The notes beneath the pieces were generated by a model. It did no database searches, had not been told where the DNA came from, and saw only the letters and a program-made list of their open reading frames with translations. This document shows, piece after piece, positions 9,401-19,805 of a stretch of DNA of 64,000 nt (position 1 is its first letter; every line of letters begins with the position of its first letter). The position numbers and the translations under genes are program-made. This DNA comes from Undaria pinnatifida (Eukaryota; Sar; Phaeophyceae; Laminariales; Alariaceae): contig JABAKD010000023.1 in assembly GCA_012845835.1 (NCBI GenBank), positions 18,143,027 to 18,207,026 of the forward strand, given 5' to 3'.

Positions 9401-12400
9401 GTCCTTGCACGGCATCCGGGAGGGAACGACAAACTGAAGTGCCCCCCCCCCCCAAAATGGAAAGATCTCCTTTGAAAAAAACATGCGCAGGGGAAACAGG
9501 AATGCAAAACGCCAACAGATAATCCCATCTCACCGGTCCGACCGCACCATGATTCTTGAGCATATGCTCCGCACACCGAAGGTGCTCCGCTTGCCCGAGC
9601 GTCTCGGGAATTGCAGAGTCCGACCCCTTGTGCTTGTCGGTAAATATGGTCGTGGTGGGCTTCAGGAAGCGCCTGACCTCCGGATGCCTGACCGCGTGGT
9701 TGATCATGTACCTGTAGGCGTCGCCGGTCTCCTTCGCGACCAGGCACGTTGCAAGGTGGACGACGTTGTTGTTGGCGCTCTTGGTGCATATGGTTCCCAT
9801 GGTCCCGTTGAAATCGCCCTTCAAGTGAGCGAAGTCCATTGATGCAACCTGAGTCGTTGAAGCGGATGGGAAGGCGTTGAAGGGGAGGGGGAGACGAGGG
9901 TGTCCGACTCGGAGAGGATGGGGGCAATGTGGATGAGCCGTGACGAACTCGTACGTGAGCGATACAAGCTTGCCACCAGCATCCAGCTCCAAAAAAACGC
10001 GTGATAAGTCGGGCCTTGTGATGCTTTGGGGGAACTGACTGTTTACAACCAACTGCGTGCCTTTTTGCTGCACCACGTTGAAATACAGCGGTGGTGACAC
10101 TGTCAGGAACACAAACCACCATGTTCCAGACTCTGTGCATGGAGGTGACACGCCAATCCCCGACAGCCCCACGACAAGGAAACGCTACCGATTTGGAAGC
10201 GACAAACTTGTTTCTCACGGGACTCTGCTATGTATGTCACTGCACTACACACCGTTGGCACCAATTGGTAAGCTAATCCTTTCTCCCAGTGATACTCGAG
10301 AAGACCGACTAGCAAGGCTACCTCTACTCATTGCGGTGTTTTTCAGATGACACCGTAGAGAGCTTCAGCGCGCTGTTTTTTTACCTTCTGACGACGGCCA
10401 GAGAACGCACCACTTCGTCACGCAGTGAAAGAGGAAGAGAGGGAAAAGGGTTGAGTGATGTCCAGTGGTCATAGTGGTGGGTGATGGTTCCGTGATTTTG
10501 TGTTCAACAGGGCCAACAACGAGAACGCTCACAGCACCACTAGCAGCAACAGCAGCAACACAAAAAAGGGAAAAAAGGTCACAAGAACATCCCGCAGGCT
10601 GCTCGCAAATACCAGGTATAAATGAATGCACTGCTGTCTGTGGCGCCAAGATGGAAGAGCAAACATTAGGGGCCGCGGGCCTAAGGCAGGTGCTTCGGCA
10701 GGACTGCGATGGCTACGGAATGGAAAAACGAACGAAGCGACCTGCAGCAAGTATAGTGTTGTTGGCGTCGAACAATGAGTTTCTTCGGAGGGGTGACGGG
10801 GAAAGAGGGGGGTTCTGATTGTGGGTGGTGGGGGGCGCTCACATGGCATACTAAAGTACGCCGAGTACAATACAAACTCCGATCTCTTTTTGAGTACGGA
10901 GTAAATACTATGCTCCCGTTAGCGTTAGCTCATAACCCCCTGCTCTGTCATGAGTAACGCCGAAACACTTGCAGCTGGACGAACGCAACGTACACGGGGA
11001 CGGCATCCACTTCTTTTCGTGCTGGCTTAAGGTCTCCCGGGAACGTCAAAGAAGTGCACGGCCGAGGACCAAGAAATGAAAGGGGCAACCAGAGTAGGGG
11101 GGGGGGGAGGGGGGGGGGTCTCGCGCTTTCGTCTCCGCGTAGGAGCCTGCTTGAATTATGTCCTGGACTCGATACTTCGAACTTCTGTGGGGGGCGGGGG
11201 TGGGGTGGGGGTGGCGTTCGGTTTCTGTGCATTTGAAACACACTCGAAAGTCTGGTGCTAGGACGCGTGGGGGGCAGGCGCCTCGAGTGTCCAAAGATAC
11301 ACGCAGCTGCCAGCATTGAATCGTGCGAAACAGTACGAGGTACCAGGTACGTATATACGAGTACTTGCAATCTCAGGTACACATGTGGCGGGGGAATTTG
11401 AAGCAGTGAGTGATAGACCAAAACACACTCGCAAACACACTAGCGTACCGCACCTGCTGGACTCCCTGGGTAGCGAAGTGTGCAACGGCCCCATGCATGA
11501 TGAAGGCGCTGACGAAGTGACCCTCAGCATTCCACTTCAACGACAGCAGCAGGCAGCAACAGCAAACACGGCGACGGAAAAAGGAAGCAAATTGAGGTCG
11601 ACGCGTACTCTACTTGTACTTGGCAAGAGTTGACAAATGGGAGCATTCACATGAGTCGTTTCTAACGACCAAACGAAATGCCCAAAAACTTGCTATTTTG
11701 GCAAGAAAAAGATGACAACCCTTTCCAAGAAGACGACAAAACTTTTTGACGGGAAACACTGCACATTTCGCAAGCTTTCGGAAATTGAGCAACCTTTCTC
11801 ATCGTCATGCCCTCAGATTTTATTCAAACCCCACAGAGCAGCAGCAGGGAGCCGACGCTCTCTATGGAGTAGATGCTGGCGCAGAAAGGACTCCAGGCAC
11901 AGCACATGTACCTCAGAGGTTGGCGGTCCTTTCTGCCCGGCCAAATTTGCCTGTCAAAAGCTGTGGCGGCTGCTGTTTGTGATGATGCTTCAGCACCCGC
12001 TCAAAACGACGCCCATGTGGCACCTACGCGGCGCTCACGGCCAGTGTCGCCAGCCGTATCATCGCTGCTGCCAATGACACCGTGTATCATCCGTATCTCC
12101 CGCTATTGCAGAAGTCAGAGCGAGTCTAGTGTGCAGTCTAGAGTGCGACGTCGTGGTGTGGTATGGTTTATACAACCTTGTGTTGGCGTTATTGACCTAA
12201 AATAGCAAATGAAATAGACTATAGCAAATCTCACTTTCCAAAAAATTGCCACCGGAGCAGAATGGTAATATCCGAAAAAAACTTTGGCAACTTCGTTGCT
12301 ATTGTGGCCAATTCAAATTTCCAAAAATTTGCCAAAATAGCAACAAACTTGCCGAAAAAGTCTCGTAAACTTTGCCTAAATAGCAAAAAACTTGCCGAAA

Positions 12401-14599
12401 AAGTCTCGTAAACTTGCCAAAAGTCTCGTAAAATTTACGAGAGTCCTTTTGGAAAGTTTGTTGCTGTTTTTGGTGAGTTTTTGGACATTTGGACTTGCCA
12501 AAATAGCTATAAACTTACCAAAGTTTTTTCGGATACTGTATGTCCATTCCGCTTCGCTGGCAACTTTTTGGAAAGTGATATTATTGCTGTTTCATTGGCC
12601 GTTTTAGGTCAATAACGCCAACACAAGGTTGTACAAACCGTACCACACCACGACGTCGCACTCTAGACTGCACACTAGACTCGCTCTAACTTCTGCAATA
12701 GCGGGAGATGCGGATGATACACGGTGTCATTGGCAGCAGCGATGATACGGCTGGCGACACTGGCCGTGAGCGCCGCGTAGGTGCCACATGGGCGTCGTTT
12801 TGAGCGGGTGCTGAAGCATCATCACAAACAGCAGCCGCCACAGCTTTTGCCAGGCGAATTTGGCCGGGCAGAAAGGACCGCCAACCTCTGAGGTACATGC
12901 GCTGTGCCTGGAGTCCTTCCTGCGCCAGCATCTACTCCATAGAGAGCGTCGGCGTGCCGTCGGCTCCCTGCTGCTGCTGTGAGGGGTTTTATAACAAAAT
13001 TGAAAAACGTCAGCTGTGAGTACGACCGATTAAATGGATGAAACTCAACTGAGGGGTTTCAAACAAATCTGAGGGCCTGATGATGAGAAAGCTCGTGAAA
13101 CGACAAATTCCCAAGAACTTGCCAACTACTGTGCAGTGTTGTCTTTGTGGAAAGTGTTGGGGATGTTGCCATGTTGTTAACGTCAATAATAGGCCCTTTC
13201 TAAGAAGAGTCGTTTCTAACGACCAAACGAAATGTCCAAAAAGTTAACATCATCACGTGTCTTTTCCTCTACCTCGTCCCGGTGTATCGGTTGCTCTTCC
13301 CTGAGCCCATACACTATAAGGATAAACCCACAACAACGTGCTCAGGGGGCGGGCAACGGACGACTGAAAGCATGTGCTCGTGAGCAGGTACTCGTACTAA
13401 TCCTGAGTTGCATTGGTTCAACGTCTTGTGTGTATCGTACTGCTGCTGTTGCGGTTATACGATGTGGTTGTACTTCGAGCATTCGTATGGCTCACGCACG
13501 GGTTGGTCTAATATTGTGACGACGTCACCTGTGAGTTCGACGAATTTAGGGTCGATACCCATCTTTTGTTTGAAGCGAATACATGTGCTGCTGATGCTGC
13601 TGGTTCGGAGTACTAGGTACTACCTCGTACTCACATGCTTATGAATGAAATCGTACGAGTACGAGTACGGAAGTTAAAGCATGTATGATACCAGGTACAG
13701 AATTTTGAATTTTGAATTTCGGTTTCAGTACCGTAGGCGTTATTTTGGCGATTGCGCAGCCGTTGGACTCTACTTGTTCGAGTACTGCCTGTACTGTGTA
13801 CTCGTACTCCTACAAAGTAGAGTTCGAATTATACGTACTACTCGTGGACTATAGGGCCGATTGCATACGTCGAGCACAGGCAAGAAAGAATGGTGAACTG
13901 AGCGAAAAACGAGTAAAACTTAGCCACCATCTACCATAGTGTCGAGCTGACGTATGCGTCGTGAATCCAAACTACAACTAACTGCTGTTAGATGCACCCA
14001 TGTCGACACTACCACCTCTTCACCTCGCAGTGGGTGACAGTCCCAGGGCTGTTTTGTGTGAGGATGCGGAGGTAGCTCTCCAGCCGTTGATAGCCCTCAT
14101 TTTGGGCAGCTTCGGTTACTCCTACAACCTCGCGCTTTAGGCGGTTCGCCGTGTGCGGTGTCAGCTCCACCCCGTATGAACCCTTTAACGTCTTCACGAG
14201 CCCTCCGGAGGTGATCTTCCGGTTGGCGTTAACAATCACGGCACCCTCGGAGGACATGGCGCAAAGGCTGGGCTTCTTCTTCCCTCCGGCGCAGTTCGAG
14301 TGCTTGAATGAGCAGTCGACAACGTGAAATTGTTTGTCGGCGCGCTTGTATGCACGCACAAAAACTGGGCACCCTCCGGCTATGCCCTTCACCCCCTTCG
14401 CCATGATGGCGGCAGAGCAGCGGTAAACGTTCTGCCTGCCCCCGCTTACCCTCCCGTGGCTGACTAGCGTGCGTCCTTGGGACAAAAGGACCCGCTCTCT
14501 TGCTGTTCGCAACTGCTGCGCTGAAGCGAAGGAGTCTCCCACCTTGATGGTGTCAACCACCAGAGACGGCGCAGCAGTGCTCGGCGAGTTTGACGACAT
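6090..14599 (-). CDS. MULE transposase, seven-exon model (about 652 aa)
   Basis: Catalyses cut-and-paste movement of the element by binding its terminal repeats and cutting with a DDE (RNase H-fold) active site. Exons on the minus strand: 14599-14024, 10067-9966, 9848-9534, 9092-8874, 8439-8288, 7050-6767, 6400-6090. All introns can be drawn GT-AG and the summed length is a multiple of three. Residues: 1-192 N-terminal region with C61, C77, H92, C96, H100, C103; core with D231 (MDFAHLKG), D297 (FTDKHKG), C318xxH321 and E395 (SNISETTNHM); SWIM finger C529xC531x9C541xH543; Arg/Lys-rich tail with GRKKGVRITKRK. No stop or frameshift is needed. The start at 14599 (MSSNSPST) is preferred; an in-frame ATG at 14794 lies in the terminal repeat. 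The 1.2-kb intron before the SWIM exon has the least certain acceptor. Intron 1 (about 4 kb) contains a nested fold-back element. Confidence 0.75.
6767..7050 (-). CDS. MULE transposase exon 6: SWIM zinc finger
   Basis: Encodes ...GGGYMVFPNNN... then YSCTCGWCSRWLIPCRHV, a textbook SWIM finger (CxCx9CxH) as found downstream of MULE catalytic cores, where it is thought to bind DNA or protein. The donor after AAAG at 6767 (GTGCGC) fits phase 1 to exon 7. The acceptor chosen at 7050 (CAAAG) fits phase 2 from exon 5 but has no strong pyrimidine tract, so the exon start is tentative. Confidence 0.7.
7825..7901. repeat. 30-bp inverted repeat with nested palindromes
   Basis: Arms 7825-7854 and 7872-7901 are reverse complements with one mismatch, separated by 17 bp. 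Each arm also contains the perfect 16-bp palindrome AAGAGAATATTCTCTT, so the site could form alternative cruciforms. It lies within intron 5 of the MULE transposase. Confidence 0.8.
8288..8439 (-). CDS. MULE transposase exon 5: helical linker
   Basis: Acceptor ACTGTCGCAG; the exon encodes TRAKPALDLIQDIVMQSS... through PFATKTFNAELEWAKT, a typical MULE stretch between the catalytic Glu and the SWIM finger. Donor ...AAAAC|GTTAGT, phase 2. A different frame over the same bases is also open but does not match the family. Confidence 0.65.
8684..8722. repeat. Triple CTCAGTCATAGAGG repeat
   Basis: Three near-identical 14-bp units (CTCAGTCATAGAGG, last one ending AGAC) in tandem inside intron 4 of the MULE transposase. 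Confidence 0.7.
8874..9092 (-). CDS. MULE transposase exon 4: catalytic Glu
   Basis: Acceptor CCTGCGCAG, donor GAT|GTGAGTGAG, both canonical; 73 codons in phase 0. Encodes PHHTWAMYATQGNAVWDQ followed by SNISETTNHM. The Glu in this motif is the third acidic residue of the MULE DDE triad. Confidence 0.75.
9534..9848 (-). CDS. MULE transposase exon 3: DDE core (first two Asp)
   Basis: 105 codons between acceptor GACTCAG and donor CCG|GTGAGA. It encodes MDFAHLKGDFNGT (first Asp), FLKPTTTIFTDKHKG (second Asp) and RCAEHMLKNH, the conserved CxxH of MULE transposases. This is the firmest homology in the gene. Confidence 0.82.
9966..10067 (-). CDS. MULE transposase exon 2
   Basis: 34 codons: QKGTQLVV... 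to RPDLSRVFLELDAGGKL, matching the short strand-rich segment that precedes the first catalytic Asp in MULEs (RxxRVFxxL). Acceptor GTGGTGCAG. The donor at KL|GTATCG keeps phase 0 to exon 3; a longer exon reading into the next 110 bp is possible. Confidence 0.55.
10068..11640. other. Proximal part of MULE intron 1, no separate gene
   Basis: Contains poly-G and G-rich tracts (11098-11120 and 11189-11215) and short frames without resemblance to known proteins. Under the gene model it is intronic, downstream of the nested fold-back element in transcript order. Confidence 0.5.
11653..13242. mobile_element. Nested fold-back element in MULE intron 1
   Basis: Two inverted arms (about 11690-12255 and 12555-13206) surround an A/T-rich loop. 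The arms match closely over 11825-12220 versus 12620-12980 and more loosely outward. A 36-bp direct repeat with one mismatch (11653-11688 and 13207-13242, starting GAGTCGTTTCTAACGACC) flanks the arms. It is too long for a usual target duplication and may be terminal element sequence. The arm frame starting MLAQ(K/E)GLQAQ is open in both arms but other frames are too, so coding is doubtful. The sequence is unrelated to the MULE repeats. Confidence 0.7.
12256..12554. repeat. A/T-rich loop with short repeats
   Basis: The loop of the nested fold-back holds degenerate copies of AAACTTGCCGAAAAAGTCTC and CAAAATAGCAA, several of them adjacent. No open frame of note. Confidence 0.6.
13515..13562 (+). 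pseudogene. Second CEFDEFRVDTHL-coding fragment
   Basis: Forty-eight bases nearly identical to the reverse complement of 5289-5335. In the frame YCDDVTCEFDEFRVDTHL the differences to the other copy are two silent and two conservative (A/D, S/T). Upstream similarity is weak and a stop lies just before, so only a fragment is left. It lies in MULE intron 1, distal to the nested fold-back. Confidence 0.4.
14024..14599 (-). CDS. MULE transposase exon 1: N-terminal zinc-binding region
   Basis: 192 codons from MSSNSPST. Includes DSFASAQQLRTARERVLLSQ, RVSGGRQNVYRCSA, CPVFVRAYKRADKQFHVVDC and EGYQRLESYL...THCE. This Cys/His-rich arrangement ahead of a DDE core is characteristic of a widespread protist MULE lineage. 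The donor CTGCGAG|GTGAAG at 14023 ends the exon; without splicing the frame meets a stop at 14009. It lies immediately inside the right terminal repeat, so the promoter is presumably in that repeat. Confidence 0.72.
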
Positions 14600-14767
14600 G
14601 ATGACTCGGGACGAAGAGTGCTTCGACGTGTGCGTGTGTGTGTGGAGTGGCGCGGAGAGCGTGTGGGGTGGCGCGGAGAGCGTATGGGGTGGCGTGGGGA
14701 ACGTGTGGAGCCGAGGGCGTGCGTCGTTTGCTGATGTTTGGAGCAACAAGTGGACCGTCTCTACATA

Positions 14768-15328
14768 CATGGTCTTGTCTTTTTGTCCTAGCACCGGATC
14801 TTGGTTGGGTGTCCGCGCTCACCGCCATGCCACCATTCTTCGCAGTGCGGTTGCATCGGGGCGGGATCTTTGTGGGCCGGGAAGTTAGCAGTGCTGCTGC
14901 GGTCGCATAACAGTTGGCAAGTTGCTAGTTGTGAGCGGGATTTTCCACAGCTGGGTTGCGGGGAGATGTCGTCCGCTTCCGTGTCTCCGCGGGTTTTGCA
15001 AGTGAACAAAAACGGGTGCAGTATGGCCAAAATCGGGTAGTTGATGAAATCGAAGCACAGGGCGGGGTATACCCGGTGTGTTCCTGAACAAAATCGGGTT
15101 GTCCGCCGAGAGCACTTTATGGGGGCCGTCATTGGCGCCGTTTTGAGGGTTCGAACGCCGAAAAAACGGTTTGGGGTGCTGCGCGTACACAAGGCGCAGT
15201 GAGTTCAGGCGCCAGAAGGCGATTAGGAGGCGTTTTGTAGACGTGCGTAGGCGCGCCCCTTCGCGGAAAAAAAGGTACCCGATTTTGTTCAGAAACCACC
15301 CGGGTGTACCCGATTTTGTCAATTTCCC
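14768..15328 (-). repeat. Right terminal inverted repeat of full MULE
   Basis: Reverse complement of 3399-3930 and of the outer 560 bp of the fold-back arm at 1332. Ends with GTCAATTTCCC just before the TTTTTTCTT duplication. Probably carries the transposase promoter, since the first exon begins about 170 bp inside it. Confidence 0.83.
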
Positions 15329-15543
15329 TTTTTTCTTTGTCTCCTGTTGTTTCGTATGGAAACCAGCAATTTCAGAATAGGTACTCTTCGTGTCTTGTTG
15401 AGCCAGATATTGAACTTAACGACGAGTGATACACGCCAGGATGGGCAGTCATCCCCCTTCACCGCCAGTTCGTCGCAGAGAGTGCGCGGAATGAGGAACT
15501 TTAGGGCTTCTATTGTCGCTGAGACAGAGAAGCCCTTTCTCAT
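15319..15543 (-). CDS. Unrecognised frame next to the MULE
   Basis: A 74-residue minus-strand frame starting MRKGFSVSATIEALKFLIP that looks protein-like in composition but matches nothing I know. Its 3' end runs into the MULE terminus, so if it was a gene the insertion cut it; reading across the restored empty site gives a stop soon after. Confidence 0.2.
   Translation of the reverse strand: MRKGFSVSATIEALKFLIPRTLCDELAVKGDDCPSWRVSLVVKFNIWLNKTRRVPILKLLVSIRNNRRQRKKGN
15329..15337. repeat. 9-bp target-site duplication, right (full MULE)
   Basis: TTTTTTCTT, identical to 3390-3398. Confidence 0.8.
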
Positions 15544-15547
15544 GGAG

Positions 15548-16689
15548 CATCAGCGCCTATATCCACTTCTGTTTGCTTCTTAGATTAAAAAAAAAATGCA
15601 CTGGATTGTTTAGATCGTCTTCCGATTCAAAATCGTCCCCTCGTGGAGACGAAAGTAACTCGCCTCAGCATAGCGAGGACTTGCCACGCGCACATACATG
15701 ATGTATCCTACCACTGCTGCTGTGCGGCAAGGTTGTACACGTAGCGCTGTGCTTTGCTCATGTTGTCTGGTCCCTGTCATCTGTGGTGTGAGCAAAATCT
15801 CCGACCCATAACATTAACCCTCTGTCATGTACGTAAAAACACTCTGTCTACTTGGACGTAAATGTAAGGATGGGTTGGTATATAAATTACTAAAGAAGGT
15901 TTCCTATATTACCGCCCGAATTGGCGCGATCTATGGACATTCAATGGAGATGCGCACGAAGTGGTAGCACAGCGGAAATATGGGGTATGATGGGGTGGCA
16001 AATGGCACGCTCCGATCAAAGACTCAGCTTCTACAACAGCAGCCACACGCGCATAGAGTTGCACGCTTTTGACGCTTGGGGGCTGGACTGCTGCTGGGCG
16101 GCAGGATCATAGCGTGGTGCCATCAGCGCCTATATCCACTGCTGTTTGCTTTTTAGAGCCAAGCAAAATTACGCTGGATTGTTTTGATCGTCCGATTCAA
16201 AGTCGTCCCCTCGTGGAGACGAAAGCAACTCGCCTCAGCATAGCGAGGACTCGCCACGCGCATGTACATGATGTATCCCACTACTGCTGCTGTGCGGTAG
16301 GGTTGTACACGTAGCGTTGTGCCGTCCTCATGTTTGGTACCTGTCATCTGTGGTGTGAGCAAAATCTCCGACACAAAACAATACCTCTTTGGTATGTAGT
16401 ACGGAAAAATACTGCCTCTTTGGACGTTAATGTAAGGATGGGTTCGTATATCAAATACTATCAAAAGGTTTCTATATTACCGACCAAATTGGCGCAATCT
16501 ATGGACATGCAATTGAGATGCGTCCGAAGCGGCAGCACACCAGAAACGTGGGGTATGGTGGGGTGACAAATGCCACGCTCCGATCAAAGCAATCAGCTAC
16601 TACAACAGCAGCCACACGCGCATAGAGTTGCAGGCTGCTGCTGCTAGGGGGCTGGACTGCTGCTGGGTGGCAGGATCGTAGCGTGGTGC
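15548..16689. repeat. Two-copy tandem duplication, 573-bp unit
   Basis: Copy 1 (15548-16120) and copy 2 (16121-16689) both start CATCAGCGCCTATATCCACT and align throughout with scattered differences. A short minus-strand frame (LTPQMTGT... SPRYAEAS...) is open in both, but nothing identifies it as coding. Confidence 0.85.
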
Positions 16690-18559
16690 TCTGTGCAAAA
16701 AGAGGGAAAGACACGTGTACCCTCTACGAGCAGAAAAGCCCGGTTTGCATCCAAACCTTACGTACGTACGCGCGGATGGGTGATGCAGAAACCCAATCCC
16801 CGGGCATGTTTCGGAAACCCGGGGATTTTCCTTAAGTGTGCCCAAGGCCAGAAAAGGTTAAAAGGCTTGCCATGCGCGACACACAGCACGGATCGCGCCC
16901 AAACCTCCCGCATCGTCAGCCCGACGGTCGACTTGTGCCCACCCCACCCGACGTTTGGGACAAAGGTGCGAGCACGAAGAGATGTGGCCGAAGACAAAAA
17001 AAAACACAATTATACATGTACATATTTTGCCTTTTTTCGTTTTGTATCACTTGGCATCGCGACTGCTGCAAAACACTTGGCATTGACATGATATGTCTGT
17101 GTACAATGTTCACTTGTTTTGGCATGCTGTTCTCCGGCGGCCGAGGTTTCGTTACTCGCACTTTTGACTGGGGGGGAAGCACGGCGGCCTTCGGTACATT
17201 ACGACGCATGTCGAGATCCCGACCGAGCTCCGTGACGGTGCTCTAAACATTTTACGTCGTTGAACTGGCTCTTTTTTTCAAGGGGTTGTGTTTTTTCCTC
17301 GCTGAGAACAGGAAATCCTGCAATTTGTTGTTCTTTGTCAACATCTCGGTCCGCTCTCATATTTTTGACGCGCTCCGATATTTCGCCCGCTGCGCGTCAT
17401 CGGCCTAATTGTTTTTACCCCCTCTGCTGTCTGCTACGACGCAGCAACCTACAGCCGGAAGCAGCAGCACATTTCTCGAGCATAATACATATCCGTTGCA
17501 CCAAGCACTGCGACATACTTAGCATGTTTTACATTTCGCGTTGAACATGTAACACACCTCGCTTGTGACAAAACTTCCTTCCTTCGCCCGTCTACCTGGG
17601 AGATTAGCACCCAGCTACCAGTTCTCGAGTTGTGCCCCCCGCGCCGCATTTGGGATGTAGTCGCACCGAGCAAAACCCACAAAGCATGGCCCGTGCTGTC
17701 GCTTGCCTCGCTTCGCTTGGCCGCCCAGGGCCCATAGAACCCCGAATGTTAGTGTTTTTATCGTCGCTCTACTGTTTCTGTGCTGCTGCATCCCACTCCA
17801 GGCTCAGTACTTGTGGCAGTCACGATACAGAGGCTGCGCTGTGCCATCTCTCCGTTGTGACAGCCACAGACGGTGTGTGTTTGCGCTTCTGCATATAGGT
17901 ACCAGGTATGGGTGGGTCGCGCGTGGGCCGTCGCAAATCAGTATTCAAGAGCAGCGCAGCAGCAGTATAACTGCAGGAGCCGTGTTTCAAGCTCTTGCCT
18001 TTGTGGCAGTAGTCACGGTGCATGCATGCGTGGTTGGTGCACAGCAGGAGTTTGAGCCACGACAACAACAGTTTCACGTCCAATGCACCAATTAAAAGCC
18101 CATCGTGGGCTCTCATACAAGGAACACGAAGCACACAGCAGTGGCTAAACCGCAGCTCATTTGTTGTCACGATTCCTTGGTTCGTTACGTACGGCTTTCA
18201 TGCATATCGTTGGAATAGACTACTCCCCATTTTGGACGTGCGACGCCCCCGGGATATCAAGTTAAACCCATCCCTTAAGGAAACCTTGTACTAAAGTAGA
18301 ACATGACCCTGACGTACTTCCCTATCCAAACCATCTCTAACCCGTGTAATGTTACTGTTACGTTGGGCATGTATGTTATCCGCCTGCCGACTGGTTCGAT
18401 AGCGGCCAGGCTTGCCTCCGTAAAGGGTGTTACTTGCTATGTATCGGCTGCCGATCCTGACGCCACTGCTGCCATTACTAATGCAAAGTAACACATCGGG
18501 TTGTCCGATCGACTGCTAATGTTGTAAGTAGAGATTGGCCCTTTAGGGTACCCACCACG
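16690..18559. other. No recognisable gene
   Basis: Short frames only. One small plus-strand frame at 18303-18491 (MTLTYFPIQTISNP...) has a protein-like composition with no known family. CAG/CTG triplet clusters are scattered through the stretch. Confidence 0.45.
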
Positions 18560-19805
18560 ATTGGGCACCCGCTAAATTTTGGAGGCCGGACCCTACCCTA
18601 CCCGCCTGGTATTGCCATTTTGGCGGGTGCACGTTTTTTTTTCTTTTATCCTCCGGTGGATGGGGAAAAATAAAGCTTTGGCTCACCACACTTCCACGTA
18701 TTTTCATACGATTCGTGTGTCGATTCAACGGGTGCACGGGTACGCGGCGGGTACCCGGATACTTTTCGACTTTTATTTTTGTTTGAGTCGCACAACGAGT
18801 GGTGATGTGGTGACATAATTGAGAATCAAGCCGCCTGATCTTGCATCCTAGTGTATATACAAAATCCTTGTGTAGGCATAACTATTGGGGGCCTGGATGT
18901 GGTAACAACGGATAAAATTAAGACGGGGGCTCGTGTTTATATTAGGGGCCTGATTTCTGTAAACAGGGCTGTACACACATGGGGACGCTGGTCTACGCCC
19001 CCCCGCCCCCCGCCCCCCCCCTCCCCCCCTACCGAAGACTCTAAAATTCACTATGTACGAGCACGGGGACGCTGATCCGCAATCTCCCCCCATGGAAGAC
19101 TGCAGCACGTACTACCTGGTGTGTGATGGCTGAATGGAAGCAGTGTTGTTATCATGATAGTACGTGTATTGATGAAACCAGTGAATCTCCGCAAAAAATC
19201 ACCAGAAGAATTGCCCACTAAGGCAGTTTACGGATGCATGCCCGGAAACAAGCGGTCACCCACACGTCTGCCTCCTCTGTATTCAGAAGGAATCCGGGGC
19301 CAGTATCGCTGCACGCCCGGCCAGATATGTACACTCGCAGACGCGCAAATGCTTGGCAGAAGACGGTTTGACATTGCGTGTGGCCTTCCCATGTCTCTAA
19401 GAGCATGTTGGGTACCGTGACCTACAGCCTGCCGCAGACTAGATTTACTGCTGCTGCTACTACTTTCGCTGCTACTACAATATAAATAAAATACCACTAA
19501 TACAGATAGTACTATTCTACCACTACCACTGTTACCACTACTACTACCATTACTGCTGCTGGTAATGAGGAGAGCAAGAGCCTAACCAGGACATATAGGT
19601 CGAAATTGGCCTCGGGCACACATTGTAAATAGATTTTCTAGAGATACTGCGTTAGAACGATGAACCGGGGGTCCTCAAAACGAGCGGGTACGCTAATACT
19701 CGCGGTACCCGGGTACCCGGGTCCCCGTGACAAAATTACCCGCAGGGTCCAAATACCCGCGAGTATTAAGGTCCGACCGGGTATACCTGCCGAGTACCCG
19801 GGTCA
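18560..19805. repeat. GGGTACCCG-rich clusters and C-tract
   Basis: Palindromic GGGTACCCG-type words cluster at 18545-18765 and 19685-19805. A poly-C/CCG tract lies at 19000-19030 and mixed CTG/ACC triplets at 19440-19560. No gene identified between them. Confidence 0.55.

Larger units (their letters stand above)
3399..15328 (-). mobile_element. Complete autonomous Mutator-like element (MULE), 11.9 kb
   Basis: The element begins and ends with inverted GGGAAATTGACAAAATCGGG termini continued as terminal repeats of about 0.5 kb, is flanked by 9-bp duplications, and carries one multi-exon MULE transposase on the minus strand (14599-6090). Between transposase end and left repeat (3931-6089) lie a minisatellite, a truncated MITE-like repeat and two small exon-like frames. 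The first intron holds a separate 1.6-kb fold-back element. The two terminal repeats differ at several percent of positions by eye, more than the arms of the small element beside it, so this insertion is probably older. The two MULEs are 108 bp apart, which suggests local transposition or a preferred target region. Confidence 0.85.

Noticed and set aside
8727-9437. 236-codon plus-strand frame
   Set aside because: Antisense to MULE transposase exons 3 and 4, which have clear homology and splice sites.
11054-11261. Gly-rich small proteins
   Set aside because: Translations of poly-G tracts.
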